From contig DOAQ01000036.1 of NCBI GenBank assembly GCA_003506435.1, positions 310,001 to 374,000 of the forward strand: a stretch of 64,000 bases of DNA. Direction: 5' to 3'. Below, in pieces: positions 1-9,198 of the stretch. This DNA comes from Prolixibacteraceae bacterium. GTDB taxonomy: Bacteria; Bacteroidota; Bacteroidia; Bacteroidales; Prolixibacteraceae. Positions within the stretch are counted from its first letter, which is position 1; each line of letters opens with the position of its first letter. The position numbers and the translations under genes are program-made. The notes beneath the pieces are model-generated. The model was not told where the DNA came from. It saw only the letters and a program-made list of their open reading frames with translations, and ran no database searches.

Positions 1-306
1 GTGGTGATGCTGCCTGCCATCGCTCTTTTCCGGTGGAAACTGCCCCCGGACGAACGTCCTGTTTTTCAATGGCGCTGGAGTATCCCTGCTATCGCGATTT
101 TTCTGTTGATGGCAGACTTTGCATATTTCTATGCGCTCAGCTACGGTGATTCAATGATTTCCATTGTTTCGGCCTTACGGCGGGGTGGGGTAGTGATCAC
201 TTTTGTTATGGGGGCACTTCTGTTCAGTGAAGGAAACCTCCGTCGCAAAGGAATTTACCTGGCTGGTATTTTAGCAGGAATCTTAATTATCACTTTGGGA
301 AGTTAA
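1..306 (+). CDS. EamA/DMT-family transporter, C-terminal part (cut by window edge)
   Basis: This is the last 101 residues of a reading frame that is open at base 1, so the true start lies upstream. The protein is very hydrophobic, with about three membrane segments. The stretch FALSYGD-like (YFYALSYGDSMIS) followed by a small-residue helix and a final VGAL/LIITLGS helix matches the C-terminal repeat of EamA drug/metabolite-type permeases. It would be an inner-membrane exporter of unknown substrate. The first codon is GTG by chance and should not be taken as the start. Family assignment is moderately sure; substrate is unknown. Confidence 0.6.
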   Translation: MVMLPAIALFRWKLPPDERPVFQWRWSIPAIAIFLLMADFAYFYALSYGDSMISIVSALRRGGVVITFVMGALLFSEGNLRRKGIYLAGILAGILIITLGS

Positions 307-443
307 ACATCAAAGCCTTTTAACGATAGTCAATTATAAATCATCAATCACTTATTTGTCGTCAATGTTTAATACATTCGTGAAAACTATCAATTGAGTT
401 TAGACGTTATAAGCCTGAGTCCGTTGAAAGTTGAACAGGAACC

Positions 444-2873
444 TTGAAAAACAGACCGATGAAGGAAATAAAAGTAGAAATACAGATAACCATTTTAACG
501 ATCGTCATTGCCGCAGCAGTGGTTGGTTCCGGTTTTTTTGTATACAACAGCTTTTCCCGGATTGTCGATTCCATTCACAAGGAAGCCCGTCCCGATTTAA
601 AATTACTTTTAATAAAAGATATTGCTTCTGATTTAACAGAAGTTGAAAATACCGTTCGCCTGTATTCACTTACCGGAGAAGAGGCTTTTATTCAACCGTA
701 CAGTGATCTGAACGAACGTATTCAGCAAAAACTGGCTAAACTGAAAAGTTTTGCTGTTCCTGGCTCTGATGAAATCCGGGTGATTGATTCCATTCGTATA
801 CTTACCACGCGCAAACTACTAATATGGGATGAGATAAGAACTTTGCATCACAAAAAAGGAAATACGCACAATACGTTTTCTGAATTCTATTCGAAAATCG
901 ATACGGCAATTATTCAGCCGGATACGATCACATTTAAAAAGGAAGAGAAAAAAGGTTTTTTCAAACGCCTTTTCGGGAAAAAGGACACTACTTCTCTGCA
1001 ACCCATTATTATTGACAAAAGCAGGGAAAAACAGATTATCAAACAGGAAATTGCTGGTATCGAGCAGCAGATAACAAACCAGTCGCGGAAATTTCAGGCA
1101 CAGGAAAAAGTATTGCTTGAACGGAACATACAGGTTACTGAAAGGCTTGACGAGCAAATTGACATGCTTGAAAGCAACGAACAAAAGCGCCTGGAGGCCA
1201 AAACGCTGGAAGCTGATTACATGGCTGCCCAAACCTACCGGCGGCTGGCCGTTTTTACCATTGCTGCCGTTGTTTTGCTGGCTATTGTTTTGCTGTTGTT
1301 TTTCCGAAATCTGCAACGAAACCGTGCCTATCAGCAAATTCTGAAAAAAGCAAAGGCCGAAGCCGAAAGCCTGGCAAAAGCAAAAGAAGTGTTTGTGGCA
1401 ACGGTGAGCCACGAGATGCGAACGCCGGTGAACGCGATATACGGGTTAACCGAACAGTTACTGCAAAAAAACAATTCAAAAGAAGTGACTGCCGATTTGG
1501 AAATCGTTCAGAAGTCGGCAGAACATCTGATTACGCTGGTGAACGATACACTTGATTTTTCACGGATTGAATCGCAGAAACTGAAGATTGAACAAATTGA
1601 TTTTTTGCCCGGAGAAGTGTTTAACGAGGTTTTTATCTTGCATAAAACCATAGCAGCCTCAAAAGGAATTACCCTGATTGTAGATGATAGAACAGACCAA
1701 AACCTGGCGTTGAAAGGCGACATGCTCCGGTTAAAACAGATATTGATTAATCTGATTTCCAATGCACTGAAATTTACCGATCACGGAGCGATTACGCTGA
1801 CGGCTGAAGGAATGGAAACCTCGGATGGGATCTGCCTGTTGAAGATGGAAGTTTCAGATACTGGCATCGGCATTCCACCGGAAGACCAGGAAAAGATTTT
1901 CGACGAATTTGTGCAGTTGGATACCGGTTCAACCCGGAAACAAAGGGGAGCCGGACTTGGGCTGGCCATCGTTAAAAAGCTGATCAACATTCAGGGCGGA
2001 ACGATCACTGTTGAGAGTGTTCCCGGAAAAGGAAGCCGGTTCAACGTACAGATTCCCTATCAGAAAGGGGACGCCGGAAATATCAGAAAAAAAACGATGA
2101 GTGGGATCATCATTCCGGAGCGGTTCCGTAGATTTCATTTTTTACTGGTCGATGATGAAGAATTTAACCTCCATCTTCTGAAAAATATATTGAAAAAATG
2201 GGGCGTTTCGTTTACCGAGGCAGCCAACGGACAAGAGGCGGTCCGGCTTGCTTCAAGGAATGAGTATGACCTTATTTTAATGGATATTCGTATGCCTGTA
2301 ATGGGTGGTTTCGAAGCGGCAAGGCAAATTATAAAAATACATCCGGAGGCTAAAATTGTTGCACTGACCGCCACCGACCGGAATGAAGATAGGCAGGAAT
2401 GCCTTCAGTCGGGAATGAAAGGACTTCTGCAAAAGCCTTTTTCAGAAGCTGATTTTTTCAATGCAATTATAAAATTACTGCCTGAAAGCGATGGAGATAT
2501 GCCTGTACAAGGCGAAAGTCTGGGGTCGGTAAATCTGGGAGAACTGGAACGAATGGCCGATGGCAATGATGTATTCTTTAAAGAAATGCTGGAGATATTC
2601 ATTCACACAAGTGAAAACGGACTGGCTTCGATCCATGATAACTTTCAGACAAAAAATTGGAATATTATTGCTGAAACAGCCCACCGGCTGGCAGCCCCGG
2701 CAAAACACATGATGGCTTTCACGCTATACGAAGCGCTGAAAACTCTGGAGAACGAGGTGAAAGTCAATAAAAATGAAAGCGAAATAACCCGTTTGATTGA
2801 TTGTATTGAGCATGAAATCACGCAAATAAATATATTCCTGAGAAAAAAACTTTCGGTAGATAAAATGGAATGA
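444..2873 (+). CDS. Hybrid sensor histidine kinase/response regulator with C-terminal Hpt domain
   Basis: This is an 809-residue inner-membrane hybrid kinase. A first membrane helix lies near residues 14-35, then a periplasmic helical sensor region rich in charged coiled coil, and a second helix near 268-287. The HisKA motif VSHEMRTP places the phosphorylated His at residue 323. The HATPase_c domain follows (N, G1 DTGIGIP and G2 GAGLGLAIVKK boxes), then a receiver with Asp614 (LILMDIRMP) and an Hpt domain with His747 (AHRLAAPAKH). This gives a His-Asp-His relay whose natural last acceptor is the receiver encoded three bases downstream. MKEIKV at base 459 is an alternative start. The sensed signal is unknown. 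Confidence 0.9.
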   Translation: MKNRPMKEIKVEIQITILTIVIAAAVVGSGFFVYNSFSRIVDSIHKEARPDLKLLLIKDIASDLTEVENTVRLYSLTGEEAFIQPYSDLNERIQQKLAKLKSFAVPGSDEIRVIDSIRILTTRKLLIWDEIRTLHHKKGNTHNTFSEFYSKIDTAIIQPDTITFKKEEKKGFFKRLFGKKDTTSLQPIIIDKSREKQIIKQEIAGIEQQITNQSRKFQAQEKVLLERNIQVTERLDEQIDMLESNEQKRLEAKTLEADYMAAQTYRRLAVFTIAAVVLLAIVLLLFFRNLQRNRAYQQILKKAKAEAESLAKAKEVFVATVSHEMRTPVNAIYGLTEQLLQKNNSKEVTADLEIVQKSAEHLITLVNDTLDFSRIESQKLKIEQIDFLPGEVFNEVFILHKTIAASKGITLIVDDRTDQNLALKGDMLRLKQILINLISNALKFTDHGAITLTAEGMETSDGICLLKMEVSDTGIGIPPEDQEKIFDEFVQLDTGSTRKQRGAGLGLAIVKKLINIQGGTITVESVPGKGSRFNVQIPYQKGDAGNIRKKTMSGIIIPERFRRFHFLLVDDEEFNLHLLKNILKKWGVSFTEAANGQEAVRLASRNEYDLILMDIRMPVMGGFEAARQIIKIHPEAKIVALTATDRNEDRQECLQSGMKGLLQKPFSEADFFNAIIKLLPESDGDMPVQGESLGSVNLGELERMADGNDVFFKEMLEIFIHTSENGLASIHDNFQTKNWNIIAETAHRLAAPAKHMMAFTLYEALKTLENEVKVNKNESEITRLIDCIEHEITQINIFLRKKLSVDKME

Positions 2874-2876
2874 AAA

Positions 2877-4238
2877 ATGAACACGATGGAAGAAAAAGCT
2901 TTTAAAATATTTGTTGTTGAAGATGATGAATGGTACAACCGCTTGCTGGTGCATAATTTATCGCTCATCCCCGATTACGATATTCGTTCATTTAAAACAG
3001 GCAAAGACTGCCTCTCCAATTTAATGTACGAACCGGATGTCATTACTCTGGATTACCGGTTACCCGATATGAAAGGACTGGAAGTCCTCAAGCAAATAAA
3101 GGAAAAAAACGAAGATATTCAGGTTGTTCTTATTTCTGAGCAGGATGATATTGAGGTGGTTGTTGAACTGCTTAAACACGGCGCGTACGATTATATAGTG
3201 AAGTCGCGCGACATAAAGGAACGGCTGTTGAACACGGTGAACAACATCAGGAAAGGAAGTAAACTCAAAAAGGAAATTGTAAATCTGAAGAAGGAAGTAA
3301 AAAAGAAATACAGTTACCAAAACACAATAATCGGGAATAGTCCTGCCACACAAAAGGTTTTTGAGCTGATTGAAAAGGCAACCCGTACCAATATTACGGT
3401 TTCAATTACCGGTGAAACTGGGACAGGGAAAGAACTGGTTGCGAAAGCCATTCATTATAATTCGAAATGGGCGAAAGAAGCTTTTGTTCCTGTGAACGTG
3501 GCCGCCATTCCGAAAGATTTGATTGAGAGCGAACTGTTTGGGCATGAAAAAGGCGCTTTTACCGGGGCTAATTTCCGGCGTATTGGCAAATTTGAAGAGG
3601 CCAACGGTGGCACGTTATTTCTCGACGAAGTTGCAGAAATGGATATTTCACTTCAGGCAAAATTGTTACGGGCATTGCAGGAGAAAGAGATCATACGGCT
3701 GGGAAGCAATACGGCTGTAAAAACCGATTGCCGCATTATTACTGCAACGAATAAAAATATGCTTGAAGAAGTGAAAAAGGGAAATTTCAGACAGGATTTG
3801 TATTATCGTTTGTCCGGTTTCCCGATTGAACTTCCGCCTTTGCGCCAGCGGGGCAATGATGTGCTCGTGCTGGCCAAATACTTTGTAGACCTGTTCTGCA
3901 AAGAAAATGACCTGTCTCCGAAAACACTTTCTGCTGATGCGTCGAACCGCCTGCTTTCCTATCCTTTCCCCGGAAATATTCGAGAACTGAAGTCGGTAAT
4001 CGAACTTGCGGTTACCCTGTCGGACGAAGAAAAAATTACGGCCGACAATATTGTTTTGAGCGATGAACGGGATATTTCTTCAGCCATGCCGGAGCAGGAG
4101 TTAAGTTTACGCGATTACGACATCCGGATTGTTAACCGATTCCTCGAAAAATACAACAACAACATCAAGCTGGTTGCCTCCAAACTGGATATCGGTGTTG
4201 CCACCATTTACCGCATGTTGAAGGAAGATAAAAGCTAA
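2877..4238 (+). CDS. Sigma-54-dependent response regulator, NtrC family
   Basis: This 453-residue protein has a receiver (acidic pocket DDE, phospho-acceptor Asp59 in LDYRLPDM). It is followed by an AAA+ domain with Walker A GETGTGKE near residue 179 and the sigma-54 contact loop GAFTGA at 226-231. A Fis-type helix-turn-helix closes the protein (LVASKLDIGVATIYRMLK). The intact GAFTGA loop argues that it activates RpoN promoters. It starts three bases after the hybrid kinase stop, so the two are surely co-transcribed, and it is the probable output of that kinase. I could not find a convincing -24/-12 promoter in the next gap (4239-4442), so its targets are unknown. Confidence 0.92.
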   Translation: MNTMEEKAFKIFVVEDDEWYNRLLVHNLSLIPDYDIRSFKTGKDCLSNLMYEPDVITLDYRLPDMKGLEVLKQIKEKNEDIQVVLISEQDDIEVVVELLKHGAYDYIVKSRDIKERLLNTVNNIRKGSKLKKEIVNLKKEVKKKYSYQNTIIGNSPATQKVFELIEKATRTNITVSITGETGTGKELVAKAIHYNSKWAKEAFVPVNVAAIPKDLIESELFGHEKGAFTGANFRRIGKFEEANGGTLFLDEVAEMDISLQAKLLRALQEKEIIRLGSNTAVKTDCRIITATNKNMLEEVKKGNFRQDLYYRLSGFPIELPPLRQRGNDVLVLAKYFVDLFCKENDLSPKTLSADASNRLLSYPFPGNIRELKSVIELAVTLSDEEKITADNIVLSDERDISSAMPEQELSLRDYDIRIVNRFLEKYNNNIKLVASKLDIGVATIYRMLKEDKS

Positions 4239-4442
4239 ATCTACGCTTCATCTTTCCATTATTCATCTCATTTTGGAAGAGAACTTTATCAAAATGATAA
4301 AAAATGGATGAACTTACGGATTGGTAATTATCTGTTTGTTAGTTTGTTATTGTCTTTATTCTCCTTTGGTATACGAATTGGCATATTCCATCAGAAGCAA
4401 AAAAAGATTTGTCAATTATAAACTAAAATGGAGGTATAAATC

Positions 4443-5348
4443 ATGGAAAAGAAACATTTGCCAATAATCGTTACAGGGGTTATAGCTTTAATGCTCGGCG
4501 TCATTTTTTCAGTGTATGTGTATACACAAAAGGAAGCTGAAATTAAATCACTGATGGCTGAACAAATAGGTCTGAATGACCAGATTCAGCAGAAAGATTC
4601 TGTAATGAATGATTTCATGAATACGTTTGATGAAATTGAAAGCAACCTGGATTTTGTTCGGAGTAAACGAAGCCAGTTGTCTGTTAGTCAGAATCCTGAA
4701 GATGCGAAAAGCCGAAAAGAAGTTCTGATTGAGGACATCAAGCTGATGGATACAATGCTCGAAGAAAGCAGTAAGAAAATTGCTGAACTGGAAGACAAAC
4801 TGAAAAAGTCAGGTGTCAATATGAAATCGTTTGAACGACGCATTGCTGCACTCAATCAAAATTTGGAACGCCAGAATATTGAAATTGCCGAACTGAAAAG
4901 GATAATTGAAGATAAAGATTTCCAGATGGCCGGACTGAACGAAAAAATTGAATTACTGAATACTGACATGAGCAGGCAGGCTGACACTATTCTTGTAAAA
5001 GAAAGGCAGATAGCAGATAAAACGAATAGGTTGAATACAGGGCATATCGCTTCCGGTACCTTTAGAGAATTGAAGGAAAAAGGACTGTTGACAAGAGAAG
5101 GAGGAATTCTCGGTCTTGGTTCCAGCAAAGCGATTCAGGAAAACTTTAATGATACAAACTTTGTTGATGTTGATATTCGGAATACCCAGATCATTCCTTT
5201 GTATGCAAAAAAAGCAACGGTGAGATCTGAACATCCTGACAACTCCTATTCATTGGTTGAAGAAAACGGCCAAATCGCCTATCTGCACATCGATGACCCC
5301 AATGAATTCTGGAAAATATCGAAATACGCAGTCATTGAAGTAAAATAA
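4443..5348 (+). CDS. Membrane-anchored coiled-coil protein of unknown function
   Basis: This is a 301-residue protein with one N-terminal membrane helix (about residues 7-26, in-out signal-anchor type). A long Glu/Lys/Leu-rich coiled coil runs from about residue 35 to 200. It ends in a globular domain of about 90 residues (GILGLGSSK, later DDPNEFWKISKYAVIEV). I do not recognise a named family. The architecture resembles Bacteroidota periplasmic coiled-coil proteins with a small C-terminal beta domain that may bind cell wall or a partner. It follows the kinase/NtrC pair by 204 bases on the same strand and could be one of their targets, but no sequence evidence proves that. Confidence 0.75.
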   Translation: MEKKHLPIIVTGVIALMLGVIFSVYVYTQKEAEIKSLMAEQIGLNDQIQQKDSVMNDFMNTFDEIESNLDFVRSKRSQLSVSQNPEDAKSRKEVLIEDIKLMDTMLEESSKKIAELEDKLKKSGVNMKSFERRIAALNQNLERQNIEIAELKRIIEDKDFQMAGLNEKIELLNTDMSRQADTILVKERQIADKTNRLNTGHIASGTFRELKEKGLLTREGGILGLGSSKAIQENFNDTNFVDVDIRNTQIIPLYAKKATVRSEHPDNSYSLVEENGQIAYLHIDDPNEFWKISKYAVIEVK

Positions 5349-5425
5349 AAGACCAAGTAAAATCAATTAACTGATAATCACCGAATCAGCATATATTTAA
5401 TTGTTTAACTTTAAAATTATAGATT

Positions 5426-6379
5426 ATGAAAACAAAAACTTTGCTTGTTGCAATTTCATTGTTAGTTTCTGCAATGATGATTCGATGTTCAGACGATGAT
5501 GGAGATTTTGGATCAAAAGGTACAGTAAATGTAAAAATAACAGATGCACCTTCTGATGATGCAAATATCCAGGGAACGTTTATAACCGTTGCTGACGTGA
5601 AAGTCGATGGAAAGTCAGTTGAAGGCTTTTCAAAACAAACGATTGAAATTTCAGCCTATCAAAACGGAAATGCCAAACTGCTTTTCAACGAAGATTTTGA
5701 TGCCAAAGCTTACAGCAACATCACACTTGTCCTCGACAATGAAGCAGATGCTTCAGGAAGTTCGCCCGGTTGTTATGTTTTGGATACACAGAATGTCAAA
5801 CATGATTTGAGCAGTTCTTCTTCTGCAACAACAGAAATAAAAATTGAAAAGAATTTCATGGTTGAGTCGAACGGCACAACTGATCTGGTTATCGATTTTG
5901 ACTTGCGGAAATCAATCGTTCACAATCAGGAAACGACTGAACCCAATAAGTACGAGTTTGTTACCGCTGCCGAGCTGAAAAGTTCAGTGCGACTGGTTGT
6001 TCAGGAAAAATGTGGCGACATTAAAGGAAAAGCAACAAAAACATCAGGTAGTGGTGAATTGATTGTGTATGCCTATCGCAAAGGCAGTTTCAATGCAACC
6101 ACTGAATACCAGGGACAGGGCAGCAGCAATGTGATGTTTGCCAAAGCAGTGGCCAGTTCAAAAGTAAATACTGACGGAAGCTACCAGCTTTCATTCCTTG
6201 AAGAAGGAGATTATGAAATCCATGTGGCATCTTACGAAAAGAACACAACCACCGGTAAATTCACATTTAAAGCGATGGCAAATGCAAGCAGTGCAATCGC
6301 AGGAATATTGCTAAACAATATTTCAGTTGATGCAGAAAGTCATTTTGAACTGAATATAAACGTCATAATTGTGATGTAA
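5426..6379 (+). CDS. DUF4382 domain lipoprotein
   Basis: This is a 317-residue exported lipoprotein. The signal peptide ends in a lipobox-like MMIRC followed by an acidic SDDDGDFG stretch, the usual lipoprotein export signal for surface display in Bacteroidota. The region GTVNVKITDAPSDDANI with the ISAYQNGNAKLL stretch is typical of DUF4382, a beta-sandwich domain common in Bacteroidota lipoproteins. The C-terminal half (SFLEEGDYEIHVASYE) looks like a carboxypeptidase-regulatory or Ig-like beta domain. Function is unknown; a cell-surface or outer-membrane location is likely. It is separated from the upstream coiled-coil gene by 77 bases and ended by the hairpin at 6500-6532. Confidence 0.82.
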   Translation: MKTKTLLVAISLLVSAMMIRCSDDDGDFGSKGTVNVKITDAPSDDANIQGTFITVADVKVDGKSVEGFSKQTIEISAYQNGNAKLLFNEDFDAKAYSNITLVLDNEADASGSSPGCYVLDTQNVKHDLSSSSSATTEIKIEKNFMVESNGTTDLVIDFDLRKSIVHNQETTEPNKYEFVTAAELKSSVRLVVQEKCGDIKGKATKTSGSGELIVYAYRKGSFNATTEYQGQGSSNVMFAKAVASSKVNTDGSYQLSFLEEGDYEIHVASYEKNTTTGKFTFKAMANASSAIAGILLNNISVDAESHFELNINVIIVM

Positions 6380-6499
6380 TCTCAAGAAATTAATTCCCGG
6401 ATTTTATTATGGGGGTTTGAAGAAAAAACAATTCTCTTATCAATCATGAGAATTCGGGAGACCCCAAAACGTTCTTCACAATGCGTTTTTTGATCTCAG

Positions 6500-6532
6500 G
6501 CTGTTCCGGTTAATTCCGGGGCAGCTTTTTTT
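6500..6532 (+). terminator. Rho-independent terminator
   Basis: A ten-pair stem (GCTGTTCCGG paired with CCGGGGCAGC, two G-T wobbles) with loop TTAATT is followed by seven T residues. It lies 120 bases after the DUF4382 lipoprotein stop and before the surE promoter, so it closes the upstream unit on the + strand. Confidence 0.85.
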
Positions 6533-6644
6533 GTGTCAGAAAGTTTTGGGTGGAAGCGATTTTTCGAAATTCTTAGAGTGCGTGATACCAGTTATTTCCT
6601 GCCTTTTTTCTTATTCTTTTTACCGAGTTTCTTGCCGTTTCTTC

Positions 6645-6652
6645 TATCTTTG
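6645..6652 (+). promoter_or_regulatory. Bacteroidota-type -7 promoter box for surE
   Basis: TATCTTTG matches the TAnnTTTG -7 box of Bacteroidota housekeeping promoters. It lies 24 bases before the surE ATG, which would give a leader of about 17 bases. No clear TTTG -33 box sits at the expected distance (only TTG in TTTCTTGCCG), so the call rests mainly on the -7 box and position. Confidence 0.5.
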
Positions 6653-6675
6653 TGTACCATTCAACAATACGAATT

Positions 6676-7437
6676 ATGAACGACAGGCCCCTGATTCTGG
6701 TCACAAACGACGACGGTGTAGATGCCAAGGGAATCAAACAGTTAATTGAAGTGATGCGCTTTTTTGGCGATGTGGTAGTGGTAGCCCCCGATCATCCCAT
6801 GTCGGGCATGTCGGTAGCTATTACTGTTGACAAGCCGTTACGGGTTAAAAAGCTGAAAGAAGAAGCTGGTTACATCAAATACCAGACAAACGGCACCCCG
6901 GTCGATTGTGTGAAGCTGGCTTTCAATCAGTTGCTCGACCGGTATCCCGACTTTGTGGTTTCGGGGATCAATCATGGCGCCAATTCATCCATCAGTGTAA
7001 TGTATTCAGGAACGATGGGGGCCGTTATTGAAGGGTGTTTGCACGGTGTGCCGTCCATCGGTTTTTCACTTTGCGATTACGATCCGGACGCAGACTTTGC
7101 CAAAGCTAAAATATACGTGGCACGGGTGTTTCAGCAAGTGGCGGAGAATGGTCTGCCTCCTTTTGTTTGTCTGAACGTGAATTTCCCGAAAGGTGAAATC
7201 AAGGGCATTAAAGTGACCCGCCAAACGGCTGGTAAATGGGTCGAAGAATACGACCGGCGCACCGATCCGCACAGTCGCGATTATTTCTGGCTTACCGGTC
7301 ATTTTAAGAATTTCGAGCCGGAAGTGGAAGGGACCGATCTGAATGCACTCGATAACCAATATGTATCAGTGGTTCCTGTAAATATTGACCTGAGTTGCTA
7401 CCAGACCATTGAAACCATGAAAAACTGGAAGTTCTGA
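6676..7437 (+). CDS. surE: 5'/3'-nucleotidase SurE
   Basis: SurE is a cytoplasmic metal-dependent nucleoside monophosphate phosphatase, here 253 residues, the normal length. The N-terminal metal site TNDDG, the DHPMSGMS loop, the GTPVDCVKLA segment and SGINHGAN are all present and correctly ordered. I chose the ATG at 6676 because MNDRPLILVTNDDG is the family start; an in-frame ATG 24 bases earlier adds only unconserved residues. The stop overlaps the next start by one base (TGATG), which couples it to the small membrane protein and then lpxB, an arrangement common in Bacteroidota. Confidence 0.95.
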   Translation: MNDRPLILVTNDDGVDAKGIKQLIEVMRFFGDVVVVAPDHPMSGMSVAITVDKPLRVKKLKEEAGYIKYQTNGTPVDCVKLAFNQLLDRYPDFVVSGINHGANSSISVMYSGTMGAVIEGCLHGVPSIGFSLCDYDPDADFAKAKIYVARVFQQVAENGLPPFVCLNVNFPKGEIKGIKVTRQTAGKWVEEYDRRTDPHSRDYFWLTGHFKNFEPEVEGTDLNALDNQYVSVVPVNIDLSCYQTIETMKNWKF

Positions 7438-7739
7438 TGAGCAGTCATTCAGAACATAAATTCGATAAAATGCAGTTTGGCTTCTGGCCAGGTTTGTTGG
7501 GGCCTTTACTGGTTTTTGCAATAGTTTATTTGCTGAAAAGTGAAGATCAGTCGTTGACAGAATATATAAACAGCCTTTGGAAATTCAATGTGTTGATCAA
7601 ACTACTCAGTCTGTGCGTATTTCCCAATCTCCTGTTGTTTTTGTTTTTTATACGGAAGAAATACGATTGGGCAGCCCGCGGCGTTTTAATGGCGACATTT
7701 ATTTACGCGTTTGTGGTTCTTTTCTCAAAACTATTCTGA
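7437..7739 (+). CDS. Small membrane protein between surE and lpxB
   Basis: This is a 100-residue protein with three predicted membrane helices (about residues 14-32, 45-65 and 77-97) and no recognised catalytic motif. It is translationally coupled to surE by a one-base overlap and followed by lpxB after one base. That position between surE and lpxB recurs in Bacteroidota genomes, which is why I treat it as real despite its size. Function is unknown; the context suggests an accessory role in the envelope or lipid A pathway, which is inference only. Confidence 0.8.
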   Translation: MSSHSEHKFDKMQFGFWPGLLGPLLVFAIVYLLKSEDQSLTEYINSLWKFNVLIKLLSLCVFPNLLLFLFFIRKKYDWAARGVLMATFIYAFVVLFSKLF

Positions 7740-7740
7740 T

Positions 7741-8868
7741 ATGCGGTATTATTTCATAGCTGGCGAGGCGTCGGGCGATTTGCATGCCGGAAACCTGATC
7801 GGAGAGTTGGCAAAACTCGATCCCGAAGCTGTATTTCAGGGTTTTGGCGGCGAGCGCATGGAAAAAGCAGGGTTGCAACTGATCAAACATTATCGCGACA
7901 TGGCTTTCATGGGTTTCATCCCGGTTTTGATGAACTTGCGGACGATCAAAAAGAATTTCAGGATTTGCGAACAGGATTTGCTGGCTTTCAAACCCGACGT
8001 GCTGATTTTGGTTGACTATCCGGGTTTTAACCTGCGGATGGCAAAGTTTGCCAAAGCCAATGGCATAAAAGTTTACTATTATATTTCACCCAAAATATGG
8101 GCATGGAAGAAAGGCCGGGTACATAAAATCAAGGCGCTGGTCGACGAGATGTTTACCATTTTGCCTTTCGAAACTGAATTTTACAGGAAGTACAATTACG
8201 AAGTCAATTATGTAGGCAATCCGATTTTAGACGCGGTACTGGAAAGAAAAATTGAAGCCGATCTTCCGAAGTTTGCCAAAGAAAATAGCCTGTCTAAAAA
8301 AGAAATAATTGCCCTCTTGCCGGGAAGCCGAAAAACCGAAATTTCGTACTTGTTGCCGGTGATGCTCGAAGCATCGGAGGCTTTCCCGCAGTACCAGTTT
8401 GTAGTTGCAGGCGCTCCCAATATGGATGCTTCGTTTTACGAAACGTTCACCAAAAATTACCCGGTGAAAGTACTTTGGGGCAAAACCTACGAAATTGTTC
8501 AAAACAGCAGGGCAGCAATGGTTGCATCCGGCACGGCGACACTGGAAGTTGCCATTCTGAACACGCCGCAGGTGGTTTGTTACAAAATGGCAGGCGGGGC
8601 TTTTTTTCATTTGCTTGGACTTATTTTTATTACCCTCAAATGGGTTTCTCTAGTCAATATTATTCTCGACCGCGAGGCGGTGAAGGAACTTTTGCAGGTG
8701 AATTTCAAAAAAAAGAAATTGGTAGCCGAGATGAATTGCATTTTAAACGATGCAGCATATAATCAGCGGATACTGGATGATTACAGCGACCTGATGCAAA
8801 AGTTGGGCAGCCCCGGCGCATCGCGCCATGCTGCCGAAAAGATTTGGGTAAAACTTGCTGGCAGATAA
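7741..8868 (+). CDS. lpxB: Lipid-A-disaccharide synthase LpxB
   Basis: LpxB joins lipid X to UDP-2,3-diacylglucosamine at the inner membrane to make the lipid A disaccharide. The protein is 375 residues, normal for the family. It begins MRYYFIAGEASGDLHAG, the hallmark N-terminus, and contains YISPKIWAWKKGR, the LPGSRKTEI nucleotide-sugar loop and SGTATLEVAILNTPQVV. The start at 7741 was chosen over an earlier in-frame ATG because the family sequence begins there and the preceding gene ends two bases before. It implies a lipid A-bearing outer membrane. Confidence 0.96.
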   Translation: MRYYFIAGEASGDLHAGNLIGELAKLDPEAVFQGFGGERMEKAGLQLIKHYRDMAFMGFIPVLMNLRTIKKNFRICEQDLLAFKPDVLILVDYPGFNLRMAKFAKANGIKVYYYISPKIWAWKKGRVHKIKALVDEMFTILPFETEFYRKYNYEVNYVGNPILDAVLERKIEADLPKFAKENSLSKKEIIALLPGSRKTEISYLLPVMLEASEAFPQYQFVVAGAPNMDASFYETFTKNYPVKVLWGKTYEIVQNSRAAMVASGTATLEVAILNTPQVVCYKMAGGAFFHLLGLIFITLKWVSLVNIILDREAVKELLQVNFKKKKLVAEMNCILNDAAYNQRILDDYSDLMQKLGSPGASRHAAEKIWVKLAGR

Positions 8869-8924
8869 GGGATGTCAATAGGATATTCGTTCAAGTCATT
8901 GTAAATTTGTAAAAATTACCGAAT

Positions 8925-9152
8925 ATGGACAGAAACTTATTAATAGATAGTATCGTCAATAAAATCAAACAATTACCTGAAGCAAAAATCATAGAGGTGA
9001 GTAATTTTGCTGACTTTTTGCTGAGTAAAATTGATGACGGAATATTACAGGATGGAATACAAAAAATCACTTCCGAATCAAAAGCATTTGAATATCTCCT
9101 GGTTGAGGAAGATATTTATTCGGTTAACGATTTGAAGGAGAAATATAATTGA
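8925..9152 (+). CDS. Small antitoxin-like protein (DUF2281-like), apparently without its toxin
   Basis: This is a 75-residue protein with an N-terminal helix pair (LIDSIVNKIKQLPEAKIIEVSNFADFL) and a C-terminal SVNDLKEKYN tail. Small Bacteroidota proteins with this layout usually precede a PemK- or RelE-type toxin. Here no such toxin follows; the next gene, 46 bases on, is an ImmA/IrrE regulator. It could be an orphan antitoxin left by deletion, or it may belong to the module that follows. The DUF2281 resemblance is from memory of the fold pattern and is tentative. Confidence 0.6.
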   Translation: MDRNLLIDSIVNKIKQLPEAKIIEVSNFADFLLSKIDDGILQDGIQKITSESKAFEYLLVEEDIYSVNDLKEKYN

Positions 9153-9198
9153 AGAATAGTAAATAAGATGCTCTAAAAAAAATGTAGTTTTGTTCCTG

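Noticed and set aside
819..1412. Long - strand open frame opposite the hybrid kinase
   Set aside because: It lies fully inside the kinase gene, has no domain pattern, and the + strand protein shows clear kinase motifs.
4239..4442. Possible sigma-54 promoter for the coiled-coil gene
   Set aside because: TTGG at 4320 and TTGGCAT near 4377 do not have GC at the required spacing, so no -24/-12 element is supported.
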